From the NCBI RefSeq assembly GCF_001541095.1, contig NZ_LMXH01000002.1:820671-884670 (forward strand): DNA of 64,000 bases, in the 5' to 3' direction. Below, piece after piece: positions 8,337 through 16,184 of the stretch. This stretch comes from Paenibacillus sp. FJAT-26967 (GTDB taxonomy: Bacteria; Bacillota; Bacilli; Paenibacillales; NBRC-103111). How positions within the stretch are numbered: the stretch's first letter is position 1; each line of letters begins with the position of its first letter. The translations under genes were made by a program, and so were the position numbers. A model generated the notes under the pieces. The model did not search any database. It was not told the origin of the DNA and saw only the letters and a program-made list of their open reading frames with translations.

Positions 8337-8825
8337 ATGAGGATTATCTTTTTGGACATTGACGGTGTATTGAATACAGATCGTGCTGTAAGAATGCAGA
8401 AAAATAGTAATAAAGACACGATTGATTTCGATCAAGAATCGATGATGAATCTCGCAATGATTTTAAAAGAAACAAATTCATATATAGTGCTAACTTCAAC
8501 ATGGCGAATTCACTACGGTACTGACAGCAGATTGTGGACGGAGCTCATAAGAAATTTTGTTGAATTTGGAATTGAAAAAAGGTTGTTAGACATCACTCCG
8601 ATTCTAGACAAACATCTTCACACGGAGAACAGATGGAAAGAAATCGAAATGTGGCTGCATGAGAACCAGGAAACTAGATCTATTGAGTCCTTTGTAATAT
8701 TAGACGATGAGTGGGATATGGGTATCTACACCAAGGATCGTTTTTTGAAGTGTCAAGGGTATAGAGGAATAAGTATAGAATTAAAAGAGAAAGCAGTCGA
8801 GCTTTTAAGAACGCCAATAATCTGA
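8337..8825 (+). CDS. HAD-like phosphatase, SAK RNA-repair type
   Basis: 162 residues. HAD motif I is FLDIDGVLN (nucleophile Asp7, acid/base Asp9) and motif II is IVLTSTWR. A C-terminal FVILDDEWD supplies the metal-binding acidic pair. The Arg after the Thr/Ser and the compact cap-less layout match the HAD domain that accompanies 'Swiss army knife' RNA repair proteins. That family is predicted to remove end phosphates from nucleic acids; the present protein's substrate is not known. RBS ggagtgatagatag. The 3' end overlaps the truncated DUF3891 relic on the other strand. Confidence 0.7.
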   Translation: MRIIFLDIDGVLNTDRAVRMQKNSNKDTIDFDQESMMNLAMILKETNSYIVLTSTWRIHYGTDSRLWTELIRNFVEFGIEKRLLDITPILDKHLHTENRWKEIEMWLHENQETRSIESFVILDDEWDMGIYTKDRFLKCQGYRGISIELKEKAVELLRTPII

Positions 8826-9023
8826 TGACAAACCTTCCCTTTACCATGGATGTTCCTCGTCCTTAGAGACTCCCGGTTCATTAAGGCACACATACAAGGA
8901 AAGTTCATCACATAATTTCAGGAGTTTAAAGTGTTGCTCTATCATGCTTTCGCCGGGTTGGTTCAGTTTCGCTTTAAGACGCTGCTGTCTAGCCCAAGGA
9001 AGTTCTGGAAGCAGCCATTGCAT
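8811..9023 (-). pseudogene. relic of a DUF3891 gene, truncated at both ends
   Basis: The minus frame from 9023 encodes WLLPELPWARQQRL, FKLLKLCDELSLYVCLNEPG and EEHPW, sequences I associate with the C-terminal half of DUF3891 proteins. After HPW the frame hits TAA (8841-8843) where a Tyr codon would be expected, then continues in the same frame for a few fitting residues before running into the HAD gene. The 5' part is missing because the nucleotidyltransferase gene ends inside it (8989-9023). So the accessory genes on both sides replaced the rest of this gene. Confidence 0.65.
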
Positions 9024-9756
9024 TTAAGGCGTTCTCAAAATAGCTATATACTTCATCTGCAATTCCCAGAAACTCTTCAACAAGTACATTACTATCCAAG
9101 TAACAAGCATACAGATAATCAACTAAAGCGGAGTCAATCTCACAATAGTTTAATATGGCATTCTTCATCTTAATAATGTCGTCTTGCCATACACCTGTAT
9201 CTTCTAAAACCAAAGAGTATAATGCACGAATTAATCTCTTAGAGTAACCTTTAATATATCTAGTTTTCATTGTGTTATCACTAGTATTAGAAAGTAAACT
9301 ATGTATACGATCTACTTCCTCCCTGGTCTCTGTATTTAAGTCTAAAATGAACTCTGGAGAAATAATTATCGGTGGTACTTTTTCACCAACGTCATGACCA
9401 TACATGCAAACACAAATTATCTTTACCCAAAAACCCCACTCATTTGGTTTACTTAATACATCGTCAATCGAGCAAATTATCGTATCAATCTTAGTTACTA
9501 CTGGATATTCTTCCAAAAGCCTGTCTTTAATATTTGACAATCTTTCGTAATCGATATCTTTGGGATTTACACATACAATAGTAAAGTCTGCATCTGAGTT
9601 AAAAGGTTTAGCAGTTCCTTTTGGAATCGAGCCACACATATAAATGCTATGAATCTTGCCTTTAAATTCGGTAAGTATATTATCTATATACTTATCAACA
9701 AAATCCTTATATTCACTTTGTATTACAATTCTATTTATAACTTTTTCTAATATCAT
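8989..9756 (-). CDS. nucleotidyltransferase domain protein (aminoglycoside adenylyltransferase-like fold)
   Basis: 255 residues, AT-rich codon use unlike the flanking core genes. The polymerase-beta-type signature GSIPKGTAKPFNSDADFTIV (G-S ... D-x-D) lies near residues 42-61, with a third acidic residue likely in KIDTIICSIDD. The C-terminal half is helical, as in ANT/MNT-type transferases. Function could be antibiotic modification or nucleotide addition to an RNA or protein; nothing distinguishes them here. The last residues (AMAASRTSLG) are encoded by the DUF3891 relic read in another frame, so the native C-terminus was probably altered by the junction. RBS taggaggagtctat precedes ATG 9756. 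Confidence 0.75.
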   Translation of the reverse strand: MILEKVINRIVIQSEYKDFVDKYIDNILTEFKGKIHSIYMCGSIPKGTAKPFNSDADFTIVCVNPKDIDYERLSNIKDRLLEEYPVVTKIDTIICSIDDVLSKPNEWGFWVKIICVCMYGHDVGEKVPPIIISPEFILDLNTETREEVDRIHSLLSNTSDNTMKTRYIKGYSKRLIRALYSLVLEDTGVWQDDIIKMKNAILNYCEIDSALVDYLYACYLDSNVLVEEFLGIADEVYSYFENALNAMAASRTSLG

Positions 9757-9960
9757 ATAGACTCCTCCTAAACTAAGAACTTCTTTCGGCTAACGTCTTT
9801 TTGCGAACTTCGTAAATTCGTCATGACTAAAGTTATTTCGCGAAATCATTCAACTATCCTGCCAGTTAGTTTAATAATCAGCCTGACGAAATATACCGCA
9901 AGATATTTTTGAAGATGCGGTTCATTCTATGACACGATTTGTGAATGGAGAAAGAGAACA

Positions 9961-10182
9961 ATGACTAGATGTTATGGAGTTCGTATGTTTTATGTTAATG
10001 GTGCGATTCATGAAGAAGGCATATTTGATTCTTTTGAACATGCAGAAAAATTTGTTAAACAGATCAGGATTTTAAATCCTCATAATTCCATTCTCGATAA
10101 AGGGAGAATCCTCATTTTTTCAACCGAATTAAATTCTTTTGAGCCTTGGGAAGAAAAAAATGATCTGGGAGTACGATATTAA
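9961..10182 (+). CDS. small hypothetical protein
   Basis: 73 residues, ATG 9961 preceded by ggagaaagagaaca. An alpha/beta pattern is visible (YGVRMFYVNG, FDSFEHAEKFVKQI), with no signal or membrane segment. Not recognised. It sits in the AT-rich accessory block. Confidence 0.5.
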   Translation: MTRCYGVRMFYVNGAIHEEGIFDSFEHAEKFVKQIRILNPHNSILDKGRILIFSTELNSFEPWEEKNDLGVRY

Positions 10183-10218
10183 AGGTGAATTGTGCAGAAC
10201 ACGTACTAGTAACAACAG

Positions 10219-10452
10219 TTGGTCTACAAAACAGAGTGGAGTAAGACCTACTTGATAGATTATCTGAGTCCATCCGGGTATTTTACCCATTGTCATGTAG
10301 AGGAGGAGGGCATTTTCAAATACGATCTGTCTCTTCCATATGATCTTGTGTTCCTTCAGAATTTATCCGAGCATTACAAAGGTATAAATAAATTAGATGA
10401 ATTTCAACTAAACTTAAGCAGAAATAAGAAAAGCATCAAAAAACTATTTTGA
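10219..10452 (+). CDS. small hypothetical protein, start uncertain
   Basis: The open frame begins at TTG 10219 directly after an in-frame stop (10210-10212) and has no RBS, so it may be a 5'-truncated gene. The product (up to 77 residues) ends in a Lys-rich tail (NRKKS-like, KKLF). Not recognised. The downstream phosphatase gene begins 45 bp later. Confidence 0.35.
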   Translation: MVYKTEWSKTYLIDYLSPSGYFTHCHVEEEGIFKYDLSLPYDLVFLQNLSEHYKGINKLDEFQLNLSRNKKSIKKLF

Positions 10453-10497
10453 TTAGCAGCTTAAATAAATCTACTAAAACTAAGAAGGTAACAAGAG

Positions 10498-10827
10498 ATG
10501 AAACTACTTTTTATTTGCAGCCGCAACAAATGGCGGAGTCTGACCGCCGAAAAAATATTTGATGGTTACAACGGTTACGAGGTTAAATCGGCTGGGACGG
10601 AAGAAGGTGCCCGGATTAAAGTGACAGAGGGGCTCATCGGATGGGCGGATACAGTCTTTGTAATGGAAAAGAAGCATACAAGAAGGCTTCAAGATAAATT
10701 TTCAGCTAAAGTAAGGAGTAAGCAAGTGATCTGCCTGGACATTCCGGATGATTATAAATTTATGGATGAAGAATTAATCGAGATTTTGAAGTCAAGAGTA
10801 TCCGATTATTTGGAGGTTCCTGAATAA
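10498..10827 (+). CDS. low-molecular-weight protein-tyrosine-phosphatase-like protein
   Basis: 109 residues, shorter than classical LMW-PTP (about 150) and matching the compact 'predicted tyrosine phosphatase' branch. The catalytic P-loop is C-x5-R-S in FICSRNKWRSLTAE at residues 6-13. SAGTEEGARIKVTEGLIGWAD and VFVMEKKHTRRL are conserved in the family. A C-terminal catalytic Asp is likely in LDIPDDYKFMD. RBS agaaggtaacaag precedes ATG 10498. Substrate unknown. Confidence 0.8.
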   Translation: MKLLFICSRNKWRSLTAEKIFDGYNGYEVKSAGTEEGARIKVTEGLIGWADTVFVMEKKHTRRLQDKFSAKVRSKQVICLDIPDDYKFMDEELIEILKSRVSDYLEVPE

Positions 10828-10874
10828 CCCTTTACGGATTTGTCTGCACATCTATGAGAGGAGTATCCCTGTCT

Positions 10875-11627
10875 ATGCCCTTTACATTTGCTCATCCTCT
10901 ATATGCGGGACCCTTGAAGCTGATCTTCCCCCGGTATTTGAGTTTAACCGGACTGATACTTGGCAGTATGTCCCCTGATTTTGAATATTTTATAGCCCTT
11001 GAACCCTACCAGCTCATAGGCCATTCTTTAGCGGGTTTGTTCCTGCAGGCAATCCCGCTCAGCATCTTGCTGGCTTTTGTTTTTCACCACATTCTGAAAA
11101 TTCCACTCGTTGATCATTTACCAGCCACAGCTCAAATAGAGAATAAAGCGAGGGGACTTCTACGAGATTGGAAATTAAACAGTCTGCGCAAATGGATTGT
11201 TTTTCTTTTGTCTGTCATAATCGGTTTTTATTCGCATGTTTTATTGGATGCATTCACGCATTTGTCTGGATGGTTTGTAAGCAGAGTTGGGATTTTACAG
11301 AGTACGATCATGAATGTTCCGTTGTACAAGATTTTACAGCACATCTTGTCTATTGCAGGTTTATTGACGGAAGGATTGCTTGTGCTTCTCCTATGGAAAA
11401 AAGCTGAACCAATAAACCGGCCAGCTGGGAAACCTCGATCTGCTAAACAGAGCTATTGGATGGTTGTAGGTCTTGTTACTGTAGCTGCCGTAATTGTTAA
11501 AGTTACACTTACTAGCAGTACGAATTATATAGGCATACTGGTTGTTTCGCCGATTTCAGGATTTTTTGTAGGACTGCTTGCTGCAAGTATATGGGTTAAA
11601 AGGAAAGTTCATAAAGTTAATAAATAG
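10875..11627 (+). CDS. DUF4184 family membrane protein
   Basis: 250 residues. ATG 10875 has gagaggag upstream at good spacing; ATG 10854 lies within that RBS. The N-terminus MPFTFAHPLYAGPLK and GSMSPDFEYF are the DUF4184 hallmarks (conserved His and Asp), and HVLLDAFTH gives another His/Asp pair. This arrangement resembles membrane metal-dependent hydrolases of the YdjM kind, but activity is not established. Five to six hydrophobic segments. Confidence 0.8.
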   Translation: MPFTFAHPLYAGPLKLIFPRYLSLTGLILGSMSPDFEYFIALEPYQLIGHSLAGLFLQAIPLSILLAFVFHHILKIPLVDHLPATAQIENKARGLLRDWKLNSLRKWIVFLLSVIIGFYSHVLLDAFTHLSGWFVSRVGILQSTIMNVPLYKILQHILSIAGLLTEGLLVLLLWKKAEPINRPAGKPRSAKQSYWMVVGLVTVAAVIVKVTLTSSTNYIGILVVSPISGFFVGLLAASIWVKRKVHKVNK

Positions 11628-11724
11628 TTGATCTTTCCCTTCCCAAAATAAACCACATAATATAAAATATATTCAAAATGTAAAATAAAATATTAATGAC
11701 TTTTGAATGGAGAAGAGTTTAACG

Positions 11725-12744
11725 ATGCAATTTTCCTTTGAACTAAAACCGTATAACGATTTTTGGATGAATTGCATTCTAAATGCAGCTTATACCATAG
11801 CCGTTACGGTGGACCCCAGTTACAAATATGCGGCTTTAATGAACGATTACCGTTACAAAACATGGGGCGCAGCCATTGATTCTTCATTTATTACACCTAC
11901 GCTTGATGTGTTGGATTATGAAGAAAATTGGAACGATTTTATTCTGCATCAGGTCATCGCCAAGGAAACGCCTCATACTTTTAAAGATTCTGCTGACTTT
12001 CTATCGGAATTAAAAGAAATTATTGCGGACAAACAAATTATAAAATTAAATGTGGATTTATTTTATTGGCTGCCTAAAAATATTGCCTGTAATAAATTTC
12101 ACATGAGCCATTACGCCATTATTAATGGTTTTGATACTAGGGCGAAGATGTACCACGTTCTGGATGATGATATCGATGGCTACGGCACTCACCTTATTCC
12201 GGAAGAAAGAGTCGTTGAAGCCTTTATGAATTCAGGCGCTATGACTGACAAGGAGTTTGGAGGTCCGCATGCTTACATTTATCATCTCCAGGATCAGATT
12301 GTGCCTTACCGATTATCTTTACAAGACATACAAAATCATGCAGCAAGATTAAAAAGAGAATTAGCTGATTTTTCTTTCGATGGTTTGTGGGATATTAAAA
12401 ACAGCGATCGGTTTGATGATTACATACGAATTTCTTTAATTGGAATTAACATTATCTCCAGTCGTCAAGCAGCCAATGGAATGTTAATTCAAGCCATGAA
12501 TGAATTGGACTTAGTAGATGAATCGTTGTTCCAGGCATTACGGCTTCATGTGAACAAAATACAGCATGGCTGGAAATCAATTAAGCAGATTTTTATCAAT
12601 AAAACGATCAATGGTGATAAAACGCTGAACCTTCCTCTGATCCAATCTAAGGCCAATGAACTGCTGGGATTAGAAATGAAAATGTGGTCCTTGTTAGTTG
12701 AAATAGAGCAAAAAGAAATGATCATAATGGGGCGGGAGAGTTGA
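11725..12744 (+). CDS. BtrH-like acyltransferase (butirosin biosynthesis protein H, N-terminal domain family)
   Basis: 339 residues. ATG 11725 follows ggagaag at 9 nt; the upstream ATG 11707 overlaps that RBS. The fold is that of the BtrH_N family: an N-terminal nucleophile Cys17 in FWMNCILNAAYTIA, His129 in HMSHYAIINGFD, and an acidic cluster in YHVLDDDIDGYG. In butirosin biosynthesis BtrH takes an acyl group from an acyl carrier protein and places it on an amine. Here the next gene, two bases away, is an acyl carrier protein, which supports the same chemistry. No ligase, decarboxylase or aminotransferase lies beside it, so the acyl group and the acceptor are unknown. The gene is AT-rich. 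Confidence 0.7.
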   Translation: MQFSFELKPYNDFWMNCILNAAYTIAVTVDPSYKYAALMNDYRYKTWGAAIDSSFITPTLDVLDYEENWNDFILHQVIAKETPHTFKDSADFLSELKEIIADKQIIKLNVDLFYWLPKNIACNKFHMSHYAIINGFDTRAKMYHVLDDDIDGYGTHLIPEERVVEAFMNSGAMTDKEFGGPHAYIYHLQDQIVPYRLSLQDIQNHAARLKRELADFSFDGLWDIKNSDRFDDYIRISLIGINIISSRQAANGMLIQAMNELDLVDESLFQALRLHVNKIQHGWKSIKQIFINKTINGDKTLNLPLIQSKANELLGLEMKMWSLLVEIEQKEMIIMGRES

Positions 12745-12746
12745 AG

Positions 12747-12995
12747 ATGGCAAATGAAGCAGAAGAGAAAATTCTGAGTATATTCAAAAAAAATGATGTG
12801 AACGTATCCAAATCGGATTATGACAAGCCGCTTGATGATTTGTGGGGGGTAGATTCCATTTCATATGTTCAAATTCTAGCCGATATTTCGAAAGAATTTC
12901 AATTCCAAATTACCGACGAAGATTTTATTCTAGCAGATTTAAATACATTTAATGGTATCATGACTTTTACGAATTCCAAGTTGGTGTCCGTTTAA
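12747..12995 (+). CDS. acyl carrier protein, partner of the BtrH-like protein
   Basis: 82 residues starting at ATG 12747, with gcgggagag just upstream inside the previous gene. The 4'-phosphopantetheine site is Ser37 in WGVDSISYVQI, a GxDS(I/L) motif. Helices I and III are recognisable (EKILSIFKK, DEDFILADL). It is separated by only two bases from the BtrH-like stop, so translation is coupled. It is not the fatty-acid AcpP (the site is VDSIS rather than ADSLD and the location is isolated); it is likely a dedicated carrier, as BtrI is for BtrH. Confidence 0.85.
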   Translation: MANEAEEKILSIFKKNDVNVSKSDYDKPLDDLWGVDSISYVQILADISKEFQFQITDEDFILADLNTFNGIMTFTNSKLVSV

Positions 12996-13044
12996 GCCGT
13001 AGGGAATTTCAAAATGTGGACGAAAAGGTGACTTAGTATAAGCT

Positions 13045-13104
13045 AATCCTTTACAATGGTGTATGGAATGAATTTATTTCATGCTATTGTGAAGGATTTT
13101 TTTT
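13045..13104 (+). terminator. intrinsic terminator of the BtrH-ACP unit
   Basis: aatcctttacaat pairs with attgtgaaggatt across a structured loop and is followed by eight Ts. Confidence 0.8.
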
Positions 13105-13151
13105 CCAAGATTCTTCAATATACAATCTATTAATAAAAGGAATGAAAAGCG

Positions 13152-13610
13152 ATGATAGTCAATTTTGAAGTCAGACAATCCACGATCGGCGATTTGAATG
13201 AAGTTGCGGAGATTTTTAACCAATACCGGATTTTCTATGGACAGGATTCGGATGTGGAACGCGCAAGGCAATTTCTATTCGACCGCTATGAGCACCGGGA
13301 ATCGGTCATTTTCATAGTTCAAGATGTTCTGCAGAACAGATTGGCGGGATTTACACAGCTTTATCCGGTGTTCTCATCGATTTCGCTTGAGCGTTCTTAT
13401 CTCCTGAATGATCTCTACGTGCAAGAAGAGTACAGGAAACAAGGTGTGGGTCACTTGCTGCTTGAAGCCGCCAGAGACTATACGGCGCAAATGAGAGGCA
13501 AAGGGCTTGAACTGGCGACAGCTCTGGATAACGAGCGGGCACAGCGTCTATATGAACAACACGGATTTGTCAAAGACGAGGAGTACTTGCATTATTTCTT
13601 GAAAGTATGA
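13152..13610 (+). CDS. GNAT family N-acetyltransferase
   Basis: 152 residues. The acetyl-CoA pyrophosphate loop is VQEEYRKQGVGHLLLEAA (Q/RxxGxG/A), with LYEQHGFVKDEE as the C-terminal GNAT signature. Start ATG 13152 follows aaaggaatgaaaagcg. Its stop overlaps the start of the histidine kinase by four bases (atga), so the three genes 13152-15578 form one operon. Substrate unknown. Confidence 0.88.
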   Translation: MIVNFEVRQSTIGDLNEVAEIFNQYRIFYGQDSDVERARQFLFDRYEHRESVIFIVQDVLQNRLAGFTQLYPVFSSISLERSYLLNDLYVQEEYRKQGVGHLLLEAARDYTAQMRGKGLELATALDNERAQRLYEQHGFVKDEEYLHYFLKV

Positions 13611-14953
13611 TTTATTATTTTATCGCGCTGCTGGCGGCGGCGCTAATCCTGCTTTTCAGCAACGTTAGAAATGAAACCAACCGCTGGGCCGCGTTTTTTC
13701 TGATGAGCGCTTCTGTAGGAGGCGTTGCGGACACTTTCTATCAGACCGGACTGCCAAGGCTTGGAGATACTGCACAGCTTCTGAATCATACGCTCACGCC
13801 TTACGGGGTTTTGGTCTTTTGTATCGTGTATTCGGGTAAAGTATCACGCAAAGCTGCAAGACTCCGGTTAAAAGGGACGCTGGTGCTTCCCGTTCTCTTG
13901 ATGCTGGCGATCACGCCATTGGTGCCGGTTTTGGAGCTGGATTTCGGCTTACTGCTTCTATGGACGGCTCCATACTATCTGGCATCCTGTTATCTTCTGC
14001 TGGCTTCGCTGTGGTCGGAAGAGAACCGCTGGAGGAAGAGGAACCGTCTGATCACCACGATAATTATTGTGCCGACTCTTCTTGCCGTCCTGGTGTTTAT
14101 TAATATTGCCAAGGTGATCTCGCCGGATTTTGATTTTTTCGGCTACATCTCCGTATTTATGATCTACTCATTTGTGGTTGCCATTCTTGGCGTGTTTCTT
14201 TACGGGGTTCTGGGAGTACGGCTCCGGTTTGAGAGAGAACCGCTGGACAGTACGATGAAAGCCGTCAGTTCGGGCACGACTTTGCTCAATCATACGATCA
14301 AGAACGAATTGGGCAAGATTGCTATCAGTACCGTTAACTTGAAGCATAGCATCGGTGAAGCGGATGAACAAACACAAGCGCATCTGGCTATGATTGAAAA
14401 AGCATCGGGGCATATGCTCGCGATGGTTAACCGTATCCACAGCCAGACGAAGGATATTGTAGTGGAGCCGCATCCGTGCAGACTTGCCGAACTGACAGAT
14501 GTCTGTGTTTCTGACTATATGAGGCAGCAGGGCAATGGCGCAATCGTAATAGAAAGAAATTTTATGACTCATCCGGTTGTGGTCTGTGACGCTATACATA
14601 TGAAAGAAGTCATCGGCAACATTCTGGCGAATGCAGGCGAAGCGATGCCGGATGGCGGCACAATCACGATTAAGCTTGAATCAGGCAGCAAAGGTGTTTC
14701 CCTGTCGTTTCACGATACAGGTAAGGGAATTCCGGCAGATCAGCTCACGCAGGTCTTCGAGCCGTTCTACAGTACCAAGAACCGGTCACGGAATTTCGGT
14801 CTCGGCCTATCTTACGTATACAATGTGATGCAGCAAAGCGGAGGTTCGGTTGTTGTGAATAGCCGGGAAGGGGCGGGTACAGTTGTGACGCTTAATTATC
14901 CGCGTAAAAAAATCGCCGAAAGCAGCAGGGAGGCTGAGAATGAGTCACATTAA
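13607..14953 (+). CDS. membrane sensor histidine kinase
   Basis: 448 residues. The N-terminal half (1-200) has six to seven hydrophobic segments with no large extracytoplasmic loop, so it probably senses within the membrane. The H-box is LLNHTIKNELGKI (phospho-acceptor His near 225), followed by an N-box ILANAGEAMPDGG, G1 FHDTGKGIP, F-box FEPFYSTK and G2 FGLGLSYVYN. Partner response regulator is the next gene, overlapping by 14 nt. Signal and target genes are unknown. Confidence 0.87.
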   Translation: MIYYFIALLAAALILLFSNVRNETNRWAAFFLMSASVGGVADTFYQTGLPRLGDTAQLLNHTLTPYGVLVFCIVYSGKVSRKAARLRLKGTLVLPVLLMLAITPLVPVLELDFGLLLLWTAPYYLASCYLLLASLWSEENRWRKRNRLITTIIIVPTLLAVLVFINIAKVISPDFDFFGYISVFMIYSFVVAILGVFLYGVLGVRLRFEREPLDSTMKAVSSGTTLLNHTIKNELGKIAISTVNLKHSIGEADEQTQAHLAMIEKASGHMLAMVNRIHSQTKDIVVEPHPCRLAELTDVCVSDYMRQQGNGAIVIERNFMTHPVVVCDAIHMKEVIGNILANAGEAMPDGGTITIKLESGSKGVSLSFHDTGKGIPADQLTQVFEPFYSTKNRSRNFGLGLSYVYNVMQQSGGSVVVNSREGAGTVVTLNYPRKKIAESSREAENESH

Positions 14954-15578
14954 AGTGCTCCTTGTAGAAGATGATCCTGATTGGATTAAGGCCATGACCG
15001 CCTTTCTGAACAGAGAACCGGACATTCTGATAGTCGGCGCAGCATCCAGTCCGGAGGAAGCTATCCGGCTTGCAGGTACTCTTGTATTTGATGTCGTGCT
15101 GATGGACATTCATCTTACAGAAATGGGTTTGGACGGAATCTACACGGCTATCGAGATTCATGAGATCCATCCGGCCAAGATCATCATGCTTACGTCGGTA
15201 AACGATGAAGAAGTCATCAGACAGGCATTTACGGCAGGAGCTGTAAATTACATTGATAAAACCAGATTTGCAGAGCTTCCTCATGCAATCCGGAGCGCGC
15301 ATCATCATCCTTTTGCCATGGAGGCGCTGCTTAAGGAATATGCCAGGCTTAAGAGAGAGGAGCAGCTCAAGGAACTGACGGCTGCCGAACGGGAAGTGTT
15401 TGAGCTGATTGAAGAGGGCTATACACAGTCCCAGATTGAGAAAAAGCTGGTGAAGGCGGAAAGCACACTGAAGAACCAGGTGAACAAAATGCTCAAAAAA
15501 CTCGGCGCAGCCAGCAGTAAAGAGGCCGTTGAAAAAGTCAGGCGCAGAGGATTGTTCCGTGGTAAAAAAAGAGAATAA
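14940..15578 (+). CDS. NarL/LuxR-family response regulator
   Basis: 212 residues. Receiver domain 1-120 with acidic pocket VLLVEDDPD, phospho-acceptor Asp in VVLMDIHLTE, Thr/Ser switch MLTS and Lys in YIDKTRF. The C-terminal LuxR-like HTH is LTAAEREVFELIEEGYTQ and STLKNQVNKMLKKLGA. RBS gcagggaggctgag. Cognate partner of the kinase upstream; a strong terminator follows, closing the operon. Confidence 0.9.
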   Translation: MSHIKVLLVEDDPDWIKAMTAFLNREPDILIVGAASSPEEAIRLAGTLVFDVVLMDIHLTEMGLDGIYTAIEIHEIHPAKIIMLTSVNDEEVIRQAFTAGAVNYIDKTRFAELPHAIRSAHHHPFAMEALLKEYARLKREEQLKELTAAEREVFELIEEGYTQSQIEKKLVKAESTLKNQVNKMLKKLGAASSKEAVEKVRRRGLFRGKKRE

Positions 15579-15596
15579 GCGAACCGGATAAAGGCA

Positions 15597-15625
15597 GGGT
15601 ACTACAAAACGTAGTACCTTTTTTT
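15597..15625 (+). terminator. strong intrinsic terminator
   Basis: GGTACTAC-AAAAC-GTAGTACC followed by TTTTTTT. Confidence 0.92.
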
Positions 15626-15701
15626 GATGCGTTCTATAAAAGATGGTTCTGATGCGGTGAGGAGCGCCGGTTTACAATAGAAGGGAGAGGGAGGGATAAC
15701 G

Positions 15702-16184
15702 ATGAAGCATTCATATCAGAGGAAGCAAACCATAAGCTCTACTCCCATTATTCTGCTGATCGACGGCCAATGCAGTTTGTGTCATGCCATAACACGGTTT
15801 GTTATCCGGCGTGATCCAGGCATGCGGTTCCGCTTCGCTTCCATTCAATCCGCAGCCGGGCAAAAGCTTCTGGCCAGATGCGGATTGTCGCAGAATGATC
15901 TGGATACGTTCGTGATGGTGAAAGACGACAACTCCTATATCAAATCCGATGCGGCTTTGCGCGTATTCAAAGAGCTTCGAGGAATGTGGCCTCTGCTGTA
16001 CGGCGGTATTATATTCCCGCTGTTGCTGCGCGACAAAGTCTATGACGTGATAGCGCAAGGACGTTACCGCTGGTTCGGAAGGAATGAGGCTTGCATGCTG
16101 CTGACCGAAGAACATAAGCAAAGATTTCTGGAAGATGAACCCGGGGAGGCTGCCGGCTTTGAAAAGAAAACCGATTTACGTTGA
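15702..16184 (+). CDS. DCC family thiol-disulfide oxidoreductase-like protein (DUF393)
   Basis: 160 residues. The family hallmark D-x-x-C-x-x-C appears as IDGQCSLCHAITRFVIRRD near residues 18-36, in a thioredoxin-like fold; RFASIQS and SDAALRVFKEL are also conserved. RBS gggagggataacg precedes ATG 15702. First gene of an apparent operon with the SRPBCC-DoxX and DUF4166 genes. Confidence 0.88.
   Translation: MKHSYQRKQTISSTPIILLIDGQCSLCHAITRFVIRRDPGMRFRFASIQSAAGQKLLARCGLSQNDLDTFVMVKDDNSYIKSDAALRVFKELRGMWPLLYGGIIFPLLLRDKVYDVIAQGRYRWFGRNEACMLLTEEHKQRFLEDEPGEAAGFEKKTDLR

Noticed and set aside
10219-10452. Fusion of the 73- and 77-residue small frames into one frameshifted gene
   Set aside because: The two products share no continuous motif and an in-frame stop directly precedes the second; a link cannot be shown.
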